64,000 bases of DNA from Darksidea phi (lineage: Eukaryota > Ascomycota > Dothideomycetes > Pleosporales > Lentitheciaceae). Positions within the stretch are counted from its first letter, which is position 1. Every line of letters starts with the position of its first letter. Where the stretch lies: contig JASJFT010000010.1 of NCBI GenBank assembly GCA_030770425.1, positions 310,001 through 374,000 on the forward strand, read 5' to 3'. The notes under the pieces were generated by a model. That model searched no databases and had not been told where the DNA came from. It saw only the letters and a list, made by a program, of their open reading frames with translations. Positions 47,401-59,283 of this stretch are shown piece by piece. The translations under genes and the position numbers were made by a program.

Positions 47401-48582
47401 CCGACAGAGTGCGGCGACAGCGATCAGCATTACGATAAGCCCCTCATTGATACTACCATACCCGCACCTCTCGGCAAGATATACAGCATGATGTTTGGGC
47501 CTGCTTCCGGGGTCTTCATGCGCAAGTGGCTAGTGGAAGATCAAAAGTCTACTGACTTGCAGATGGAAGATGATGGCAAAGGACTTGGTGAAAGCCGCAA
47601 GACTTTCAGCTATTCATACATTAAGCCTCTTCCCGGTAGCATCGGTCCGAGGCAAACGAAGTGCAACATTACTATGAGCTTGGAGCAATATGACCTCGAA
47701 AAAGCTGTTACTGTGCTCTGCAGTACTCAGACACCAGATGTACCTAGCGGAAGTATTTTTCTCACAAAGACGCGGTATTGTTTAATGTGGGGCACCAATA
47801 ACAGCACGCGTCTGATCATGACATTCACTGTGGAATGGAGCGGCAAGAGTTGGCTTAAGGGTAAGCTACCCACTAGACTTCTTGATGGTCCTCTGTATTA
47901 ACAAGTTCTAGGTCCAATCGAGAAAGGTGCAAACGACGGCCAAATGACCTACGCAACCAGCCTAAGTGCCGCCCTCCGAAACGCGGTCGCCGCTAAGAAC
48001 GGCGCGCTCAAATCCCTCGGCAAAGCAGGCAAAGGAAAGAAACGCTCGAAGGCACAGATCACAGAGGAGAATGTTCCTGCACCAACGCCCGCTTCTACTG
48101 AAACAAATGCTCAAGCTAAGAAGTCGGACTGGGGCTTGTTGGAACCGATCCGTGGTCTTCTAGGTCCTGTGGCGGATATTCTAGAGGCGATCATCACAAC
48201 CCAAGGCATGATTGTCCTACTTGCACTACTACTGATCTATACGTGGTTCTTCCGCGCACCGGTCACTGGGATCTCGCACGGCGGCAACCTACTAGCCGCT
48301 CAACGACAAGTCGCCTATGAACAAATCTGGCGTGCAGAAGAAGCAGACTTGTGGAAGTGGCTCGAAGAACGTGTCGCACTCGACCGCGTACATAGCTCCG
48401 TCGCTGGCGGAAGGGTGTTACATGGCCACGAGATTCAGTCGCAGCTTATAGCAGAAGGTATGCGGGAAAGGCAGATCGATGAGGCGATTCGCACGACGGA
48501 GGAGAAGCTGAGGGAGTTGAAGGGGGCGGTTAGGCGGGAGAGGGAAAGCAAGACCAAGAGCCCTAAAGAGGCATCAACGTGA
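44495..48582 (+). CDS. Lam/Ysp2-type sterol transfer protein (GRAM, VASt, membrane anchor)
   Basis: Three exons (44495-44955, 45270-47860, 47912-48582; introns 314 and 51 nt), 1240 residues. The first 630 residues are Ser/Thr/Pro-rich and disordered. A GRAM (PH-like) domain spans about 636-745 (NLFKSVPEDDYLIEDYSAAL...GRLYVSEGHLCFSSNILGW...IVIQT). After an acidic linker comes the sterol-binding VASt/StART-like domain, about 872-1047 (IPAPLGKIYSMMFGPASGVF...SYSYIKPLPG...YCLMWGTNNSTRLIMTFTVEW). A membrane helix, TTQGMIVLLALLLIYTWFF, lies near 1113-1136, then a charged C-terminal helix. This is the plan of Lam2/Lam4 (Ysp2) and mammalian Aster proteins, which carry sterol between plasma membrane and ER at contact sites. 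No BAR domain is present, unlike Lam1/Lam3. Confidence 0.93.
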
Positions 48583-49341
48583 GACTTATTACGGAGATTT
48601 TGTAGGAGGGGGAGGCGATGGGAGATACCCCTTTTTGGACTTCATTGTTCTGGTTGAACTGGCATCTTTTGTATACATAAGCATAGCTTGCTTGCATAGC
48701 ATGCTTGCATAGCATGGCGTGTCATGGAGTCTTTCCTTTACTGGTCGTACCTCTCCTTAATGGATTGAGGTACGCAAGGTGTACGAAGCATAGGAGAAAA
48801 GTGGTACTAGGACTTTAGCAAAACTGCCATGTTTCTTTGCATTCAATGAAACACACTTTCAGAAGGTCTGGATAACTATCTGTTAGCGTCTTATCCAGCG
48901 GGTTGAATTCGATTGGTGTTTTCGGATTACTGGCCATTTGCTGTACTTGCTTGTTTGATGAAATGGGTTGTTCATCCTGACAACATTCAAGGGGTTAAGT
49001 AAACTTCCGATAAGCTGTTACTATCTATCGGTCGTGGATTATGTACGTAGTATCTCAATAAGTGGCACAGAATTTAGCAGGCAGCACGATGCGTAAAAGC
49101 AAGCTGCATCCGGGTTTAAATGTCCCCTTATGGGTATCATTTCATGCATATCAAAAGCGGACATTCTACTTCCCAATCCGGAATCCTGTTCCCAAAACTT
49201 TCCGGGGCCATATCTTTCCCAACGCCTTTGCAGTGTACAAGTCCGCCCCCAAAATCACTCCTTTTCGAAAGATTAATGATCAAAACTGGACAGGCCGCGA
49301 GACTCCAATGTCCAGTCGACGAAACGTCAACAATCCGCCAC
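48583..49341. other. Convergent intergenic region
   Basis: 3' flanks of the sterol-carrier (+) and Acinus-like (-) genes. A local GCATAGCTTGCTTGCATAGC duplication near 48680-48715 is the only repeat noticed. Confidence 0.4.
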
Positions 49342-51357
49342 TCAAGGACCACTCCTCCAACCACCACCTCTTCCTCCCCCAAACCCACCGCCCCTACCAC
49401 CTCCTCTGCCTCCTCTAAATCCACCTCCACCCCTCCCACCGCGGAAATCGTCGGCCCAGGGTCCAAAGTCACCTCCAACCTCAATAACCCTGTCTTCATC
49501 ATCGAACCCAAACCTGACTTTCTCATCCCACCTACTCCCTTGCATACCTCTACCCTTCCGCTTCTCCTCTGGTGTCCAGTCCCGACTAGTTTCTAGGTCG
49601 AGTTCCTTAAGACGAGCGTCGCTGCGGTCGTCAGAGGCGGGAAGGTAGTATAGTGGAGGTTTTGCAGTCGTAGAGAGAAAGAGCTCATCCAGCGTCTTGA
49701 AACTCTTCTCAATATCCTGCCTTGTCTCCTCTGTTGGCGCAGCCTTTCCGACCACAGGGTGCGCACCGACTTGCTGTGACGCCCGCCTTGGTCCTTTCGG
49801 GGGATTCCATGCAGGCTCAGACGCACCCATTTCCTGGAACACTGCTTTTACTGGCCCGTCATTAACTTCGGGGTACACAACCTCATATTTCTTCGCTGGG
49901 ATGGGCCGACCTGCACCTCTCGCCTCCTTCTCAGCTGCGATAGCATCTTCTTCCTCTTTGATCCAATCTTTTACTTTGTCCTCAGGCACGAAGTCTACCC
50001 AAAGATCTTTCCGGTTTCCTTCAGGTGGCCAGATGGAGCCGTGGAGGGAAGCTCGGACGCGAGACGCGGCTGCAGTGGAGGAGAAGAGGACGAGAGCGTG
50101 AGTTTTCATTGCGTCGAGAAAGAGCGATTTCACGATGGAGGGATCCGGGGAGCTGGAGGGTGGGGAGGCGAGGGAGACTAAGTGAGCGCGGAGAGATTCG
50201 GGACGGAGCGGGCGCATAAAGTTGCGAATGTAGATAGCGGGTGTTGCGGCGTGGAGAGCCGGGACGATGGGTCGGTCGTCTGTTATGGCGTCTGTAGACG
50301 TAGTGTCTGTAGCAGGTTTGAAGAGTTCATGGTAGAGGGGTGCCTTCTCTTTCTTTCCTGTTCCTGGACGCCGTTCTGGCTCTGGGGTCAATGATTTGGC
50401 CTTTGATGGAGCGGTGTCTTGTTCAATCCCCAGCGTCGTAGACTCATTCTGCCTAGAGTTCTTTGCGACTTCCTTCACAGATTTCTCGTCAATTTCCTTC
50501 ACTTCTTCCTCCGGTTGTCTCTGTTCCAATACGCTGTCTACGTCCCTATCATCTTTCAAGTGTACTCCCGGCGCAGCATCCTCGCTCGGCCTCCGCTTCT
50601 TCGCTCTAACATCCTGCGACGGCAGATCCGGCGACAAGCTCCTTCTCTTGCGCTTCCTTGTGTCTGCCTCAAGCTCTTCGGTGTTCAGCCTTGAGGGATC
50701 CGCTGTGGAAGTAGCCGAGCGCTCGGCGATAGGAAGAAGCTCTGGCTTCTCAATCGACAGCTTCTCGTCTGCAGCAGGCGAAGGCGTTCGGTCCACCATC
50801 GCGAAATCTGCTGTCGCTGGACCTGAGTCAGGGACTGTAACTCGCGCAGGCTCGAGGCCATCAGATGTAGGCTCCAGGGCTTCAGACACGAGTTCCCCCT
50901 CAAGTGCGTCAGGCGCAGTGGCGGATTCTTCGGTAGGCCCCGGCGCATTCGTTTCAACGGGCGATTTCGAATTCCCGATTGTTGCATCGGGCATAGTCCT
51001 GTCTGACGCAGTTGTAGGAGCTTCGTCTAGTTTGACAGATTCCGGTACAATCTCGGGCATCACCAGGACTGACCCACGTTATTCGATGTCTGTTGTTCGT
51101 AAACTAGTTCGCGACTCACCATGCGCTCTTTCGCCGTTTGGGTCTCCCTCGTCTGCGGGAGCTTCCTCAAGCTGCACAGCAACCGGCGCCGGCTCAGACT
51201 CCACCTTTGCCGGCGTTGACTCACTTTCACCTCTGTTATCCCATTCCTCAAGCTTGTCGATAATCTGGGCTTTGCGCGTAAGCCCTGTCGAAGGTATGCC
51301 GCGATCTTTAAGCAGCTGTCGCAGGTTTGCGACAGTCTGTTTATTATAATCGGTCAT
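49342..51357 (-). CDS. Acinus-like SAP/RRM/RSB protein
   Basis: Two minus-strand exons, 51357-51120 and 51068-49342 (51-nt intron), 654 residues. An N-terminal SAP motif (NKQTVANLRQLLKDRGIPST...KAQIIDKLEEW) suggests DNA or chromatin contact. A long acidic, Ser/Thr-rich middle has NLS-like KRKRR and AKKRR. An RRM-like domain runs from AIYIRNFMRPLRPESLRAHL to GSIWPPEGNRKDLWVDFVPED. Then comes an RSB motif, LDELFLSTTAKPPLYYLP, which in Acinus binds RNPS1 and SAP18 to form the ASAP complex that works with the exon-junction and splicing machinery. The protein ends in a Gly/Arg RGG box, unlike the Arg/Ser-rich end I know from metazoan Acinus. Start 51357 is the only Met ahead of SAP in good frame apart from none further upstream. 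Confidence 0.88.
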
Positions 51358-51919
51358 GGCGTTCAATTGAAACTAGCTCCGTGTGTAGAAATAGCAATTA
51401 CGCGATCACATATGTAAGGTCTAGAATTTCGAATAATCGGGTTCCATATAAGAGCGATAGAGAAAGGTTGTTTTGCACGCATGCGGCGCGTGCTCTTGCT
51501 ACGCTAGAGTCTTGGCATGCATAACGATCTGCAACGGTTTCACGTGGTTCGCCGGCGCCATTCACTTACCAGCAGCAGGCAGTGAGGGAGATCTAGGATC
51601 TTTGGAGACAAACAACAGTGAAAGTTTTTATGGAAATCAAAATCAAAGCGTGAATACCATTCACTGGCGTATTTGGCCCTAGCAGATATCCTACTCGTAC
51701 TATATTGTTGAGCCCAAGCCCTCTATCAATAACTTATGTAGTTGAAGCTCTTTTCCCAAAGGAACCAGAAGCTGGGTATCCAGAGATGATGCAGGAATCG
51801 ATCGACTCAACCGATCCAACAAGAGCAGAACCCCTCCATGCAGGAACCAATTCAACGCCTTCGAATGCATGATCCAAAAATGATAGGCAAAACCATAACA
51901 AAGTCGAACAGCTACATCT
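51358..51919. other. Intergenic, nothing recognised
   Basis: Promoter of the Acinus-like gene and 3' flank of the DUF300 gene, both on the minus strand. Confidence 0.4.
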
Positions 51920-53670
51920 TCAAATAAAACCAGGTGGGTGGCTTGGAGATCTCGCGCCGGGTGGTCTTGCAACAGGGTGCGCCACTCCTGCAAACATGTT
52001 CCACTGCGCACTTGGGCGCCCCGCGTCCTCGTCGAGCGTTCTTTGTGGGCTAAGTCTCTGCGTAGCGCCATGATACGTCGTTTCCTGGGGCTCAAAGTCT
52101 CTGAACCTAGCCTGGTCTAACCGCGGCGTCATTACATGGTATTCCTCTCCGGGTGTTGGCGCCGCAGGAAGGCTGTCCGGATTGGAGGGTCTATCATGCG
52201 CGCTTTGGCTGACGTTCGACTTCGGATACTGACGCACATATGGATTAGCTTGCGCATGACTCAACAGAGCAGATGTGTCAGAGTCATCAAACCCGTCTTT
52301 GTCTGCCTGTTTGCCTGTATTCGCTGTCTCCATAGCTGGCTCGCCATTGCCTGCAAATGTGGGGCCGTGATACCCAGTGTCTGCATGAGACAGGGGCTCA
52401 AGCTTGGTTTGGTAGGACGGGTCCTTTTTGCGATGCCGTACGCCAACGAAGAGCCAGCGAAAGCCACGGCCACAGGCTTTGACAATATCCCAAGGGTTGA
52501 GTGCGTCTAGGAGAGCGCGTATCGGCCCATAAGCATATCTCTTTGGAGATTCGATGGGGAGTGTATCGTTGCCCTGTGGAATCGGCTCGTGGTGTTTTCC
52601 AAGGTCATATGGTTTCCAAGGGAAAGCATAGAGGTGAAGAATCGCAAAGATAGCCATCTCCACGCAAGTCATCATGGAAGGAATACCGATCCTGAGGTCT
52701 GGCCCTGCAATTTGTTCAGATGCTTTGAGAGGACCACCGTCCGCGGTCAAGAGAGAGATGATCCAGCTTTGCCAGAAACAAAAGAAGATAACGAGCTTAA
52801 TGCAGAGAACCTTAAGAAAGGGTCGATGCGGAGCAAGGTCGTCCTTAAGTTGAACGTAAAACTGTATCAAACAGTACATGGCAATAGTGACTGAGATAGC
52901 ATTGATGCCAGCGGCCCATATATAGGCGTAACGGGGATCCTTGGAGCTCATACAATATCGACCTTGAGTCTGTGCGATGACTGAGACAGCGGTGAAAAAC
53001 GGGCGAATGAAGCAGTATTGGAATATGCTGATCCATACAACCTGACAGCTTTAGTTAAATAACAAGTGTTCTGAAGCTAGACATACGTTGAACCATGTAA
53101 GCCCACTATGTGGCTTCCGCAACCAGCCTTTGTTCTCTCCTCCCGTACACTTTTGCATCCAATTCAAGGGCCACACCCAATTCTTCGGCTGTATATTTCG
53201 AAAGTATTCCTTTTGTTCATGCAGGTTCGGCGCAATGTAATGGCACATGAGCGTGAAGAAGCTGGCGATCGCAAAAGCTTCATAGCAATCTCGGAGAAGC
53301 TCGAAGTATATAGCGTTGTGGTAATATAGATAGCTGAGGAAGGAGACAACGGCGTAAATAGGTATCATAACGAGGATGCGGATGATGCTATGCTTGTTAG
53401 CCAACTGATAATTGACAGTGACATGTACGTACTGCTTCTGTTCGTAAGGCTTTAGGTAGTGAGTTGCATGTCGCAATACGAGGAAGCAAGCGACGGCAAC
53501 AGCGATCGCACCGAAGGTCGCGGAGAGGATGAGGCCCAAATGGTGGAACGTGAGCTGCTTCCACAAGGGCTTCTCGACAACTACACGCGATTAGCACATA
53601 GTTTTACTCGAACCGCGTCCATTGCTCGCTCACTCGTCTCATGTTCAAATTTGTCGCTGGCACATGTCAT
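51920..53670 (-). CDS. DUF300/TMEM184 (OST-alpha-like) multi-pass membrane protein
   Basis: Three minus-strand exons: 53670-53634, 53580-53087 and 53041-51920 (introns 53 and 45 nt; phases close), 550 residues. The start was chosen because the 53-nt intron has a GTGAGC donor and GCTAATC branch site and joins MTCASDKFEHE to TIVEKPLWKQLTFHHLGLI, a normal family start. Seven membrane helices follow, with family blocks RILVMIPIYAVVSFLSYLYY, ELLRDCYEAFAIASFFTLMCHY and CIKLVIFFCFWQSWIISLL. After about residue 340 the tail is hydrophilic and disordered, with a PWD segment and many Ser/Pro. Relatives include animal organic-solute transporter alpha and TMEM184. In fungi the function is not settled; a vacuolar or plasma-membrane role is plausible but not shown here. 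Confidence 0.88.
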
Positions 53671-55125
53671 CCGCTTTTCGAGACTGCGCGTTGTTTCTAC
53701 GATCGGGCCGATAAAGAACATCGAGTCCAGGCTTTCCGGGTCTCCTCTGGGTAGTATTCGTGAGGCCATGCTTCGTGAAAGTGTGGTTGGAGCATCCGTT
53801 ATTTGTTCGCGCAAGTGCGGAGGTGTCGCGGTCGGGAATGCGCAAGGCGTGGAGGGAGGCGTCGGAACGTCAGCGTCGACTCTGAGTATGAAACTTCCTG
53901 ATTAACGTGGACCTGATCACGCAAAGCAGCAGAGGCGATGGATGGCGTGACAAGCCTTCGAGGGGTTATCCGCTGGAGATTTCGATAGTCCCCGCGGGTG
54001 ACGATGTTTGAGCGGTAGTTCAAGCGGCCACCCCTGCAGTAACGTTTCATCGTCAAACTCCCATTGGTGAGCATAACACGCCTAATTTAAGACATGCTGT
54101 GAGTAATGTTGCCGCTCAAGCAAACCCAAGTTGAGTATTTCGATGGAGAACCGGACGAGCTACCTCACAAGTAAGCGCTTCTAATCGTGTGCTAAAGGTG
54201 GCACCCTTTTGACTGTACGTTCAGCAGCGGAGGATTCTTTAGCGCGTGTTGGCGTCATCGAATGCAGGGACTTGCCAAGGCGCTCGGCTTGATATGCCCA
54301 TCCCTGCTCCTGCTGAGGCTGTCTCAACAGCGTTGAATATAAAATGTTCGTACAGGACGACGGCATGCAGCATCTGGCTTGCGGAAAAGAGATGGTTTCA
54401 TCTATATACCACACGATTTATCATTTACCAGCGGACACCCGACATGTGCACTCACTCCCAACAACGTATTCTTCCGCATCTACGGGCGCTACCTGTGAAC
54501 GAATCGGCGCTGTGTTAAAACGCTAATACTCAAAAATGCATATGATCTGGTGCTATTGCTTGACTCTGTCCATCTCGTTAGCGACCTGACTATCAAGCAG
54601 CGCGTATTATACAAGAAGCAAGAGGCAAAAGATCAGACATCCAAGGAAGGTTGCAACGCTCATCGACCGTCTTAATAGGTTCGAGCGACGGCTAGCGTGG
54701 AAACTGCGAATGTGGAATGTTTTTCATCATGTAGATTGGGGTGGCCGTAGAAACAATAGAATCTACTTACAGTTGAGCAGAGTACTGAAGCTTGCAAAGT
54801 CAATCTTTTGCAGGCTCTAGTTATGTTTGGGGTGGTGGTACCAGGAACTCGTGGTGGAGAGAACTTATAGAGTTCCCGGCGAATAGTTTTCCCCGGTCAG
54901 AACTCAGTAACCGAAATAGGTTAGTGTCGCCATATCGTGGCTTATTGTGCTGCGAGGTATCCATATTCGAGAAGCAGCCGTGCGGCTTATGCAATCAGAT
55001 CGCCATATATGCTTGGAGGTCATAACAGGCAAGGGTTTGAACGGAACAAAGTACTGTACACTGTTTCTACAGAAAGTTTACCCTATCCTACAGCCACTAG
55101 AACCGTTATGCATACACCATCTATC
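53671..55125. other. Intergenic, nothing recognised
   Basis: About 1.45 kb upstream of the DUF300 gene and downstream of mL46. Small frames on both strands have no family features and no tRNA could be folded. Confidence 0.4.
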
Positions 55126-56269
55126 CTACCGATCGGCCAGCATGTTCTTGACAGAGTGCCAGTACCTCCCGGGTACTTCTTTCTGAATTTCTTCTTTCGC
55201 CAACCACTTGAAGTCCTTGAGCCCGAGCTTGTTGTTTTGGAGGTTGGCTTGACCAGCCATTATGCGCGCCTTCATGAAAAATGTCTTTAGTCCCACTTCG
55301 TTGAGCCCTGAAGATGTGACGAGAGCTTCGCGATAGTCGTGCTGGTGGTGGCCGATGGGAACATTGCCGACGACCCAGGTGTTCATGTTTACGCCTGCGG
55401 ATTGGTCAAGGATGCGGAGCGCGGCCTATGATACATTAGCAACCATGTTCAGTGCATGGGAACACGTTATAAACATACAGCGTGCAGCGTCTCCTTCTCC
55501 AGCTTGGCCTGCGGAAATGTCCACTGGCCCTCCTTGTTTTGCACGAGCAGATATAACGTCCTCTGCAATAACCGATTCAAACTCTTAACATCGTTTTCTA
55601 AATCCGCCTGCGTGACCCTCGGCAATGGCCTCTCTACTGGCTCATGTTCCACCTTTTTCTTCGTGCTTGCCACAGTTGGCTGTTCGCTGCCCTCCTCTGG
55701 CTGATTCTCTGCACCAGTTTGCTCAGCATCTTCCAGCAGCCGCTCAACCTGCCACTCAAAGTCGCTCTCTTTGGCACCGACAAGCACCTCGTCATTCCAG
55801 GCCTCAGCACCGTACCCCTTGTACCGCCCGATGTCGCGCGCAGGGGTCAGCCGCTGCTTGATCTTCCTCTTCCACTCGAGGTCTGCTGGTGTTCTCTTCT
55901 TGTAGTAAAAGTAACGTGTGAAAGGTAGGGCTGTTCGTTCATTGAGACGTCGTTGGTAGAGGAAGTAGGCAGCTTCGAAGGGGTGGAGGTCGCGTGTCAA
56001 TTGCGGAGGCCGGGAGAGGACGACTCCAGCGTGGACGCCGTAGGAAGTCTGTGGAGAGATTTGGGCGACAGGCGGAACATGGTGAGCGACCTGGTCTTCG
56101 GTCTGCACCGCTGCAGCGGTGGAAGAAGCATAGTTGCGCGAGATCGAGTTTTTGCATGAGCGGCATATGGATTGGCCTTGTTCATCAGCGAGGATCTTGA
56201 AAATCTGCAATTGACATCCTCACCTGCTCTAGATGCCAGATGCCTGGTCGTCTGTTGTCCCGCGTTCAT
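55126..56269 (-). CDS. MRPL17: Mitochondrial large-subunit ribosomal protein mL46
   Basis: Three minus-strand exons, 56269-56224, 56176-55479 and 55425-55126 (introns 47 and 53 nt), 347 residues. The first intron uses an AAG acceptor; it is the only join found that leads from an ATG into the long frame, giving MNAGQQTTRHLASRAGQSIC, a basic Ser-rich presequence. The mature part has LHPFEAAYFLYQRRLNERTALPFTRYFYYKK and PARDIGRYKGYGAEAWNDE, then WTFPQAKLEKETLHAAALRIL and a Nudix-like half with NTWVVGNVPIGHH...KTFFMKARIM. It ends KEVPGRYWHSVKNMLADR. These match mL46 (yeast Mrpl17), a structural protein of the mitoribosome large subunit with a degenerate Nudix fold. The symbol follows yeast usage. 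Confidence 0.88.
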
Positions 56270-56973
56270 CTCTCCTCACCGTGTCGCGTTGATCACAGCA
56301 GCGCTCATCTCGAAAAGTTTCGGGGAGCGGAGGTGCATCTAGCCTAGTGCTGCACGTGCGTATGCTTACTCAGCAGAACAATCATCAAAACTCTTCCGCT
56401 CGCCGAATTCAGCTCTTCAATCTCATGGCATTATTCCTTATCTCCAGTATACTCTGACCTTGTGAGATTCTGGTCATTTACAGATGCCTATAGCGATCTG
56501 GCAGTCTTTTCGCTAGCAGTACCTTCAACATTGTTCCAAGGTGTACCGCTAGATAGATCTTGCTCACATCCTCTTCATGCTATATGACACGTCGCAAACG
56601 ATTCTGCGCCTCTTTTGGTCTTAGGGACCTTCAACATTTAAGCAGCCTCCTCTAAGCGTAGAAATGAGCTTTCATATACACTTTATTCTTTTTCTTTGCG
56701 GGATAGTCTTATTCCTACATGCTTTTGTTGAAAGACATCAAAACTTTGCTATACCAGCAACGGTGCAATTCTAATGCCAATAAAGAGCTCAATACATACC
56801 ACCTGCACTCTGCTCGCCGTTGTACTTTGTCTCCGGATTCAAACTACACCCGTCGGTACTAACTTTCACCGATGCCAAGACTCTGTACCTCGATTTTTTG
56901 AGGAACGCGTTCGCGAAACAGCTTCAAGGCAACACCCCACTTACCTCCATATACCCCCTCATACACACTCAAA
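56270..56973. other. Divergent intergenic region
   Basis: 705 bp between mL46 (-) and CCT theta (+); holds both promoters. No specific motif assigned. Confidence 0.4.
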
Positions 56974-58746
56974 ATGTCTCTCTCAATACCCAACGCCCCG
57001 AGTGCCGGACTCTTCAAGCAAGGCTACCAAAAGTATACCTGCCATAACCCCGCACTGTATACACAGCTAACCACCCCTCAACAGCTACGACGCCGAAGAT
57101 GGGGCCGTGATTCGCAACATCGACGCCTGCCGGACAATTGCCCAGACCGTTCAGACCTCTCTCGGACCCTATGGTCGCAACAAGATCGTCATCAATCACC
57201 TCCAGAAAATGATATTGACCTCAGATGCGGCGACGATACTGAGGGAGCTTGAGGTCGTGCACCCTGCGGCGAAATTGCTTGTTATGGCAAGTCAGCAACA
57301 AGAGGCGGAAATGGGCGATGCGACAAACATGGTCATTGTTTTTGCGGGCGAGTTGTTAAAGAAGGCGGAGGAGCTGATCAGGATGGGACTTAAGACTAGT
57401 GATATCGTGCTAGGATACGAGAAGGCGCAAAATGCGGCTCTGCAAATGCTAGAGGGTACGTTGAAAGCTACGTACCTCGGGCTACAGACGAAGCTGATAT
57501 GTCTATAGACCTGGTATGCGACAAGGTGGAGGATATCCGATCGCAAGAAGAGCTCAGTAAAGCTATCCGGACTGTCGTGGCAGCCAAACAGTCCGGCAGC
57601 GAAGACTTCCTCGCCGATCTTGTTGCCGAGGCCGTTCTCGCCGTCCTTCCCAAAAACCCTGTCAACTTCAACGTGGACAATGTCCGGGTAGTCAAGATTA
57701 TGGGCGGCAGCCTGGAGCAGAGCAAGGTTGTCAAAGGCATGGTGTTTGCACGACAACCCGAAGGCACTATCACGAAGGCGAAGAAGGCCAAGGTCGGCGT
57801 ATATTCATGTCCAATAGACATCTCACAGACTGAGACGAAGGGAACGGTGCTCCTACACAACGCCAAGGAGATGCTGGACTTCACGAAAGGTGAGGAGCAA
57901 CAAATCGAGCAGATTGTCAAGGAGCTTCACGACTCTGGTCTGCGCGTGGTGGTTGCCGGTTCAACTGTCGGCGAGCTGGCCGCCCACTACTTAAACCGTT
58001 ACAACATCCTCGTCATTAAGGTGCTCTCAAAATTCGAACTTCGCCGCCTCTGCCGCGTAGTAGGCGCAACACCACTCGCTCGCCTTGGTGCCCCCATGCC
58101 TGATGAGATGGGTAGCATCGACATTGTCGAGACCTTAGAGATTGGAGGCGACCGTGTCACAGTTTTTAGGCAAGAGAACGACCAGACGCGGACCGCCACC
58201 CTCGTCCTGCGCGGTGCGACGCAGAACCACCTCGACGACGTGGAGCGCGCAATTGACGATGGTGTAAACGTCGTTAAGGCGATCACACGGGACCCGCGCC
58301 TCGTCCCCGGCGCTGGTGCCACCGAAATGCAACTCGTCGAACGCATCAAATCCCTCGCCGACCGCACCCAGGGTCTCTCCCAGTACAGCATCCGCAAATA
58401 CGGCGAAGCCTTTGAAGTGATTCCCCGCACCCTTGCCGAGTCCGCCGGTCTCGACGCCACCGAAGTGCTCGCCCGCCTGTACGTCGCACATGCGGCGCAG
58501 AAGGGCCGCAAAGATGACGAGTGGACTACTGGCGTGGACATTGAGAATGATGATGGCAGTGGCACGTTAAATGCTAAGGATGAGGGGATTCTGGATTTGT
58601 GGGTTAGCAAGAACTGGGCCGTGAAGCTGGCGACGGAGGCTGCGCGGACGGTGCTGAGTGTCGATCAAATTATAGTGGCGAGGCAAGCCGGTGGGCCGAA
58701 GATGCCCGGGAAGGCGCAGCAGGGGAACTGGGATGCTGATGATTAG
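56974..58746 (+). CDS. CCT8: T-complex protein 1 subunit theta (CCT8)
   Basis: Three exons (56974-57032, 57085-57455, 57509-58746; introns 52 and 53 nt), 555 residues. Group II chaperonin motifs in order: TSLGPYGRNKIVINHLQKM (nucleotide loop), TSDAATILRELEVVHPAAKLL, EMGDATNMVIVFAGELL, an apical domain with IMGGSLEQSKVVKGMVF, and GAGATEMQLVERI with the C-terminal TVLSVDQIIVARQAGGP. The theta assignment rests on NYDAEDGAVIRNIDAC and the EVVHPAAK block. It is one of eight subunits of the cytosolic CCT/TRiC ring that folds actin and tubulin. The usual GDGTN reads GDATN here; the catalytic Asp is kept. Splice joins restore QNYDAE and LEDLVCDK. Confidence 0.95.
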
Positions 58747-59283
58747 GCGGGAGCAGAGGTAGTTGAAGAAGGCAAGTGTGTATAACGATATGGGCACTAT
58801 ACCATAAATAAGGATACGTCAAAAGATACCACTATGCCAGCGAGCTCTTATTCTGTCTAATACCACCGCCCCTTACAGTGTCAAATTTGCGAAAGCGACA
58901 TGCTTAATTTTACATCTTCTCCATGAAGGAAGGTCAGCTAACACATCACTGCCAAGCAAGTGAGGGTGCAACTGGGTACTTGCTGATGATACATTCATGC
59001 TATGATAATACAGACTAAAGGAAGCTGTTCCAGTCTGCTATGGCCGTGGCCTCCATCCCGCCTTACCAGTAAATATGATATGTTATAACGGTGTACAAAA
59101 GAAGCCTTAACAGCCTGCATCTTCCCTCAGCAAACCAAGGGTATCAATCTATCCCAGCTTTTATCCTCTCCTTTGCACTATGAAAGGAAATGAATGTCAT
59201 GCCCGCCTCCCCAACTCCGCACCACATCTGCAGTGTAGCAGCCGACCATACGATATGGTCGGAAGTCGTAGGATAGTAGCTGT
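58747..59283. other. Convergent intergenic region
   Basis: 3' flanks of CCT8 (+) and Isy1 (-). Nothing recognised. Confidence 0.4.

Noticed and set aside
53799..54074. Minus-strand ORF as N-terminal exon of the DUF300 protein
   Set aside because: A 53-nt intron with strong signals (53581-53633) gives a compact first exon at 53670-53634 that matches the family N-terminus; the longer frame is out of phase.
55997..56269. Continuous 90-codon frame from the mL46 start codon
   Set aside because: It leaves the mL46 frame. A 47-nt intron (56177-56223) joins the same ATG to the correct frame and gives a plausible presequence.
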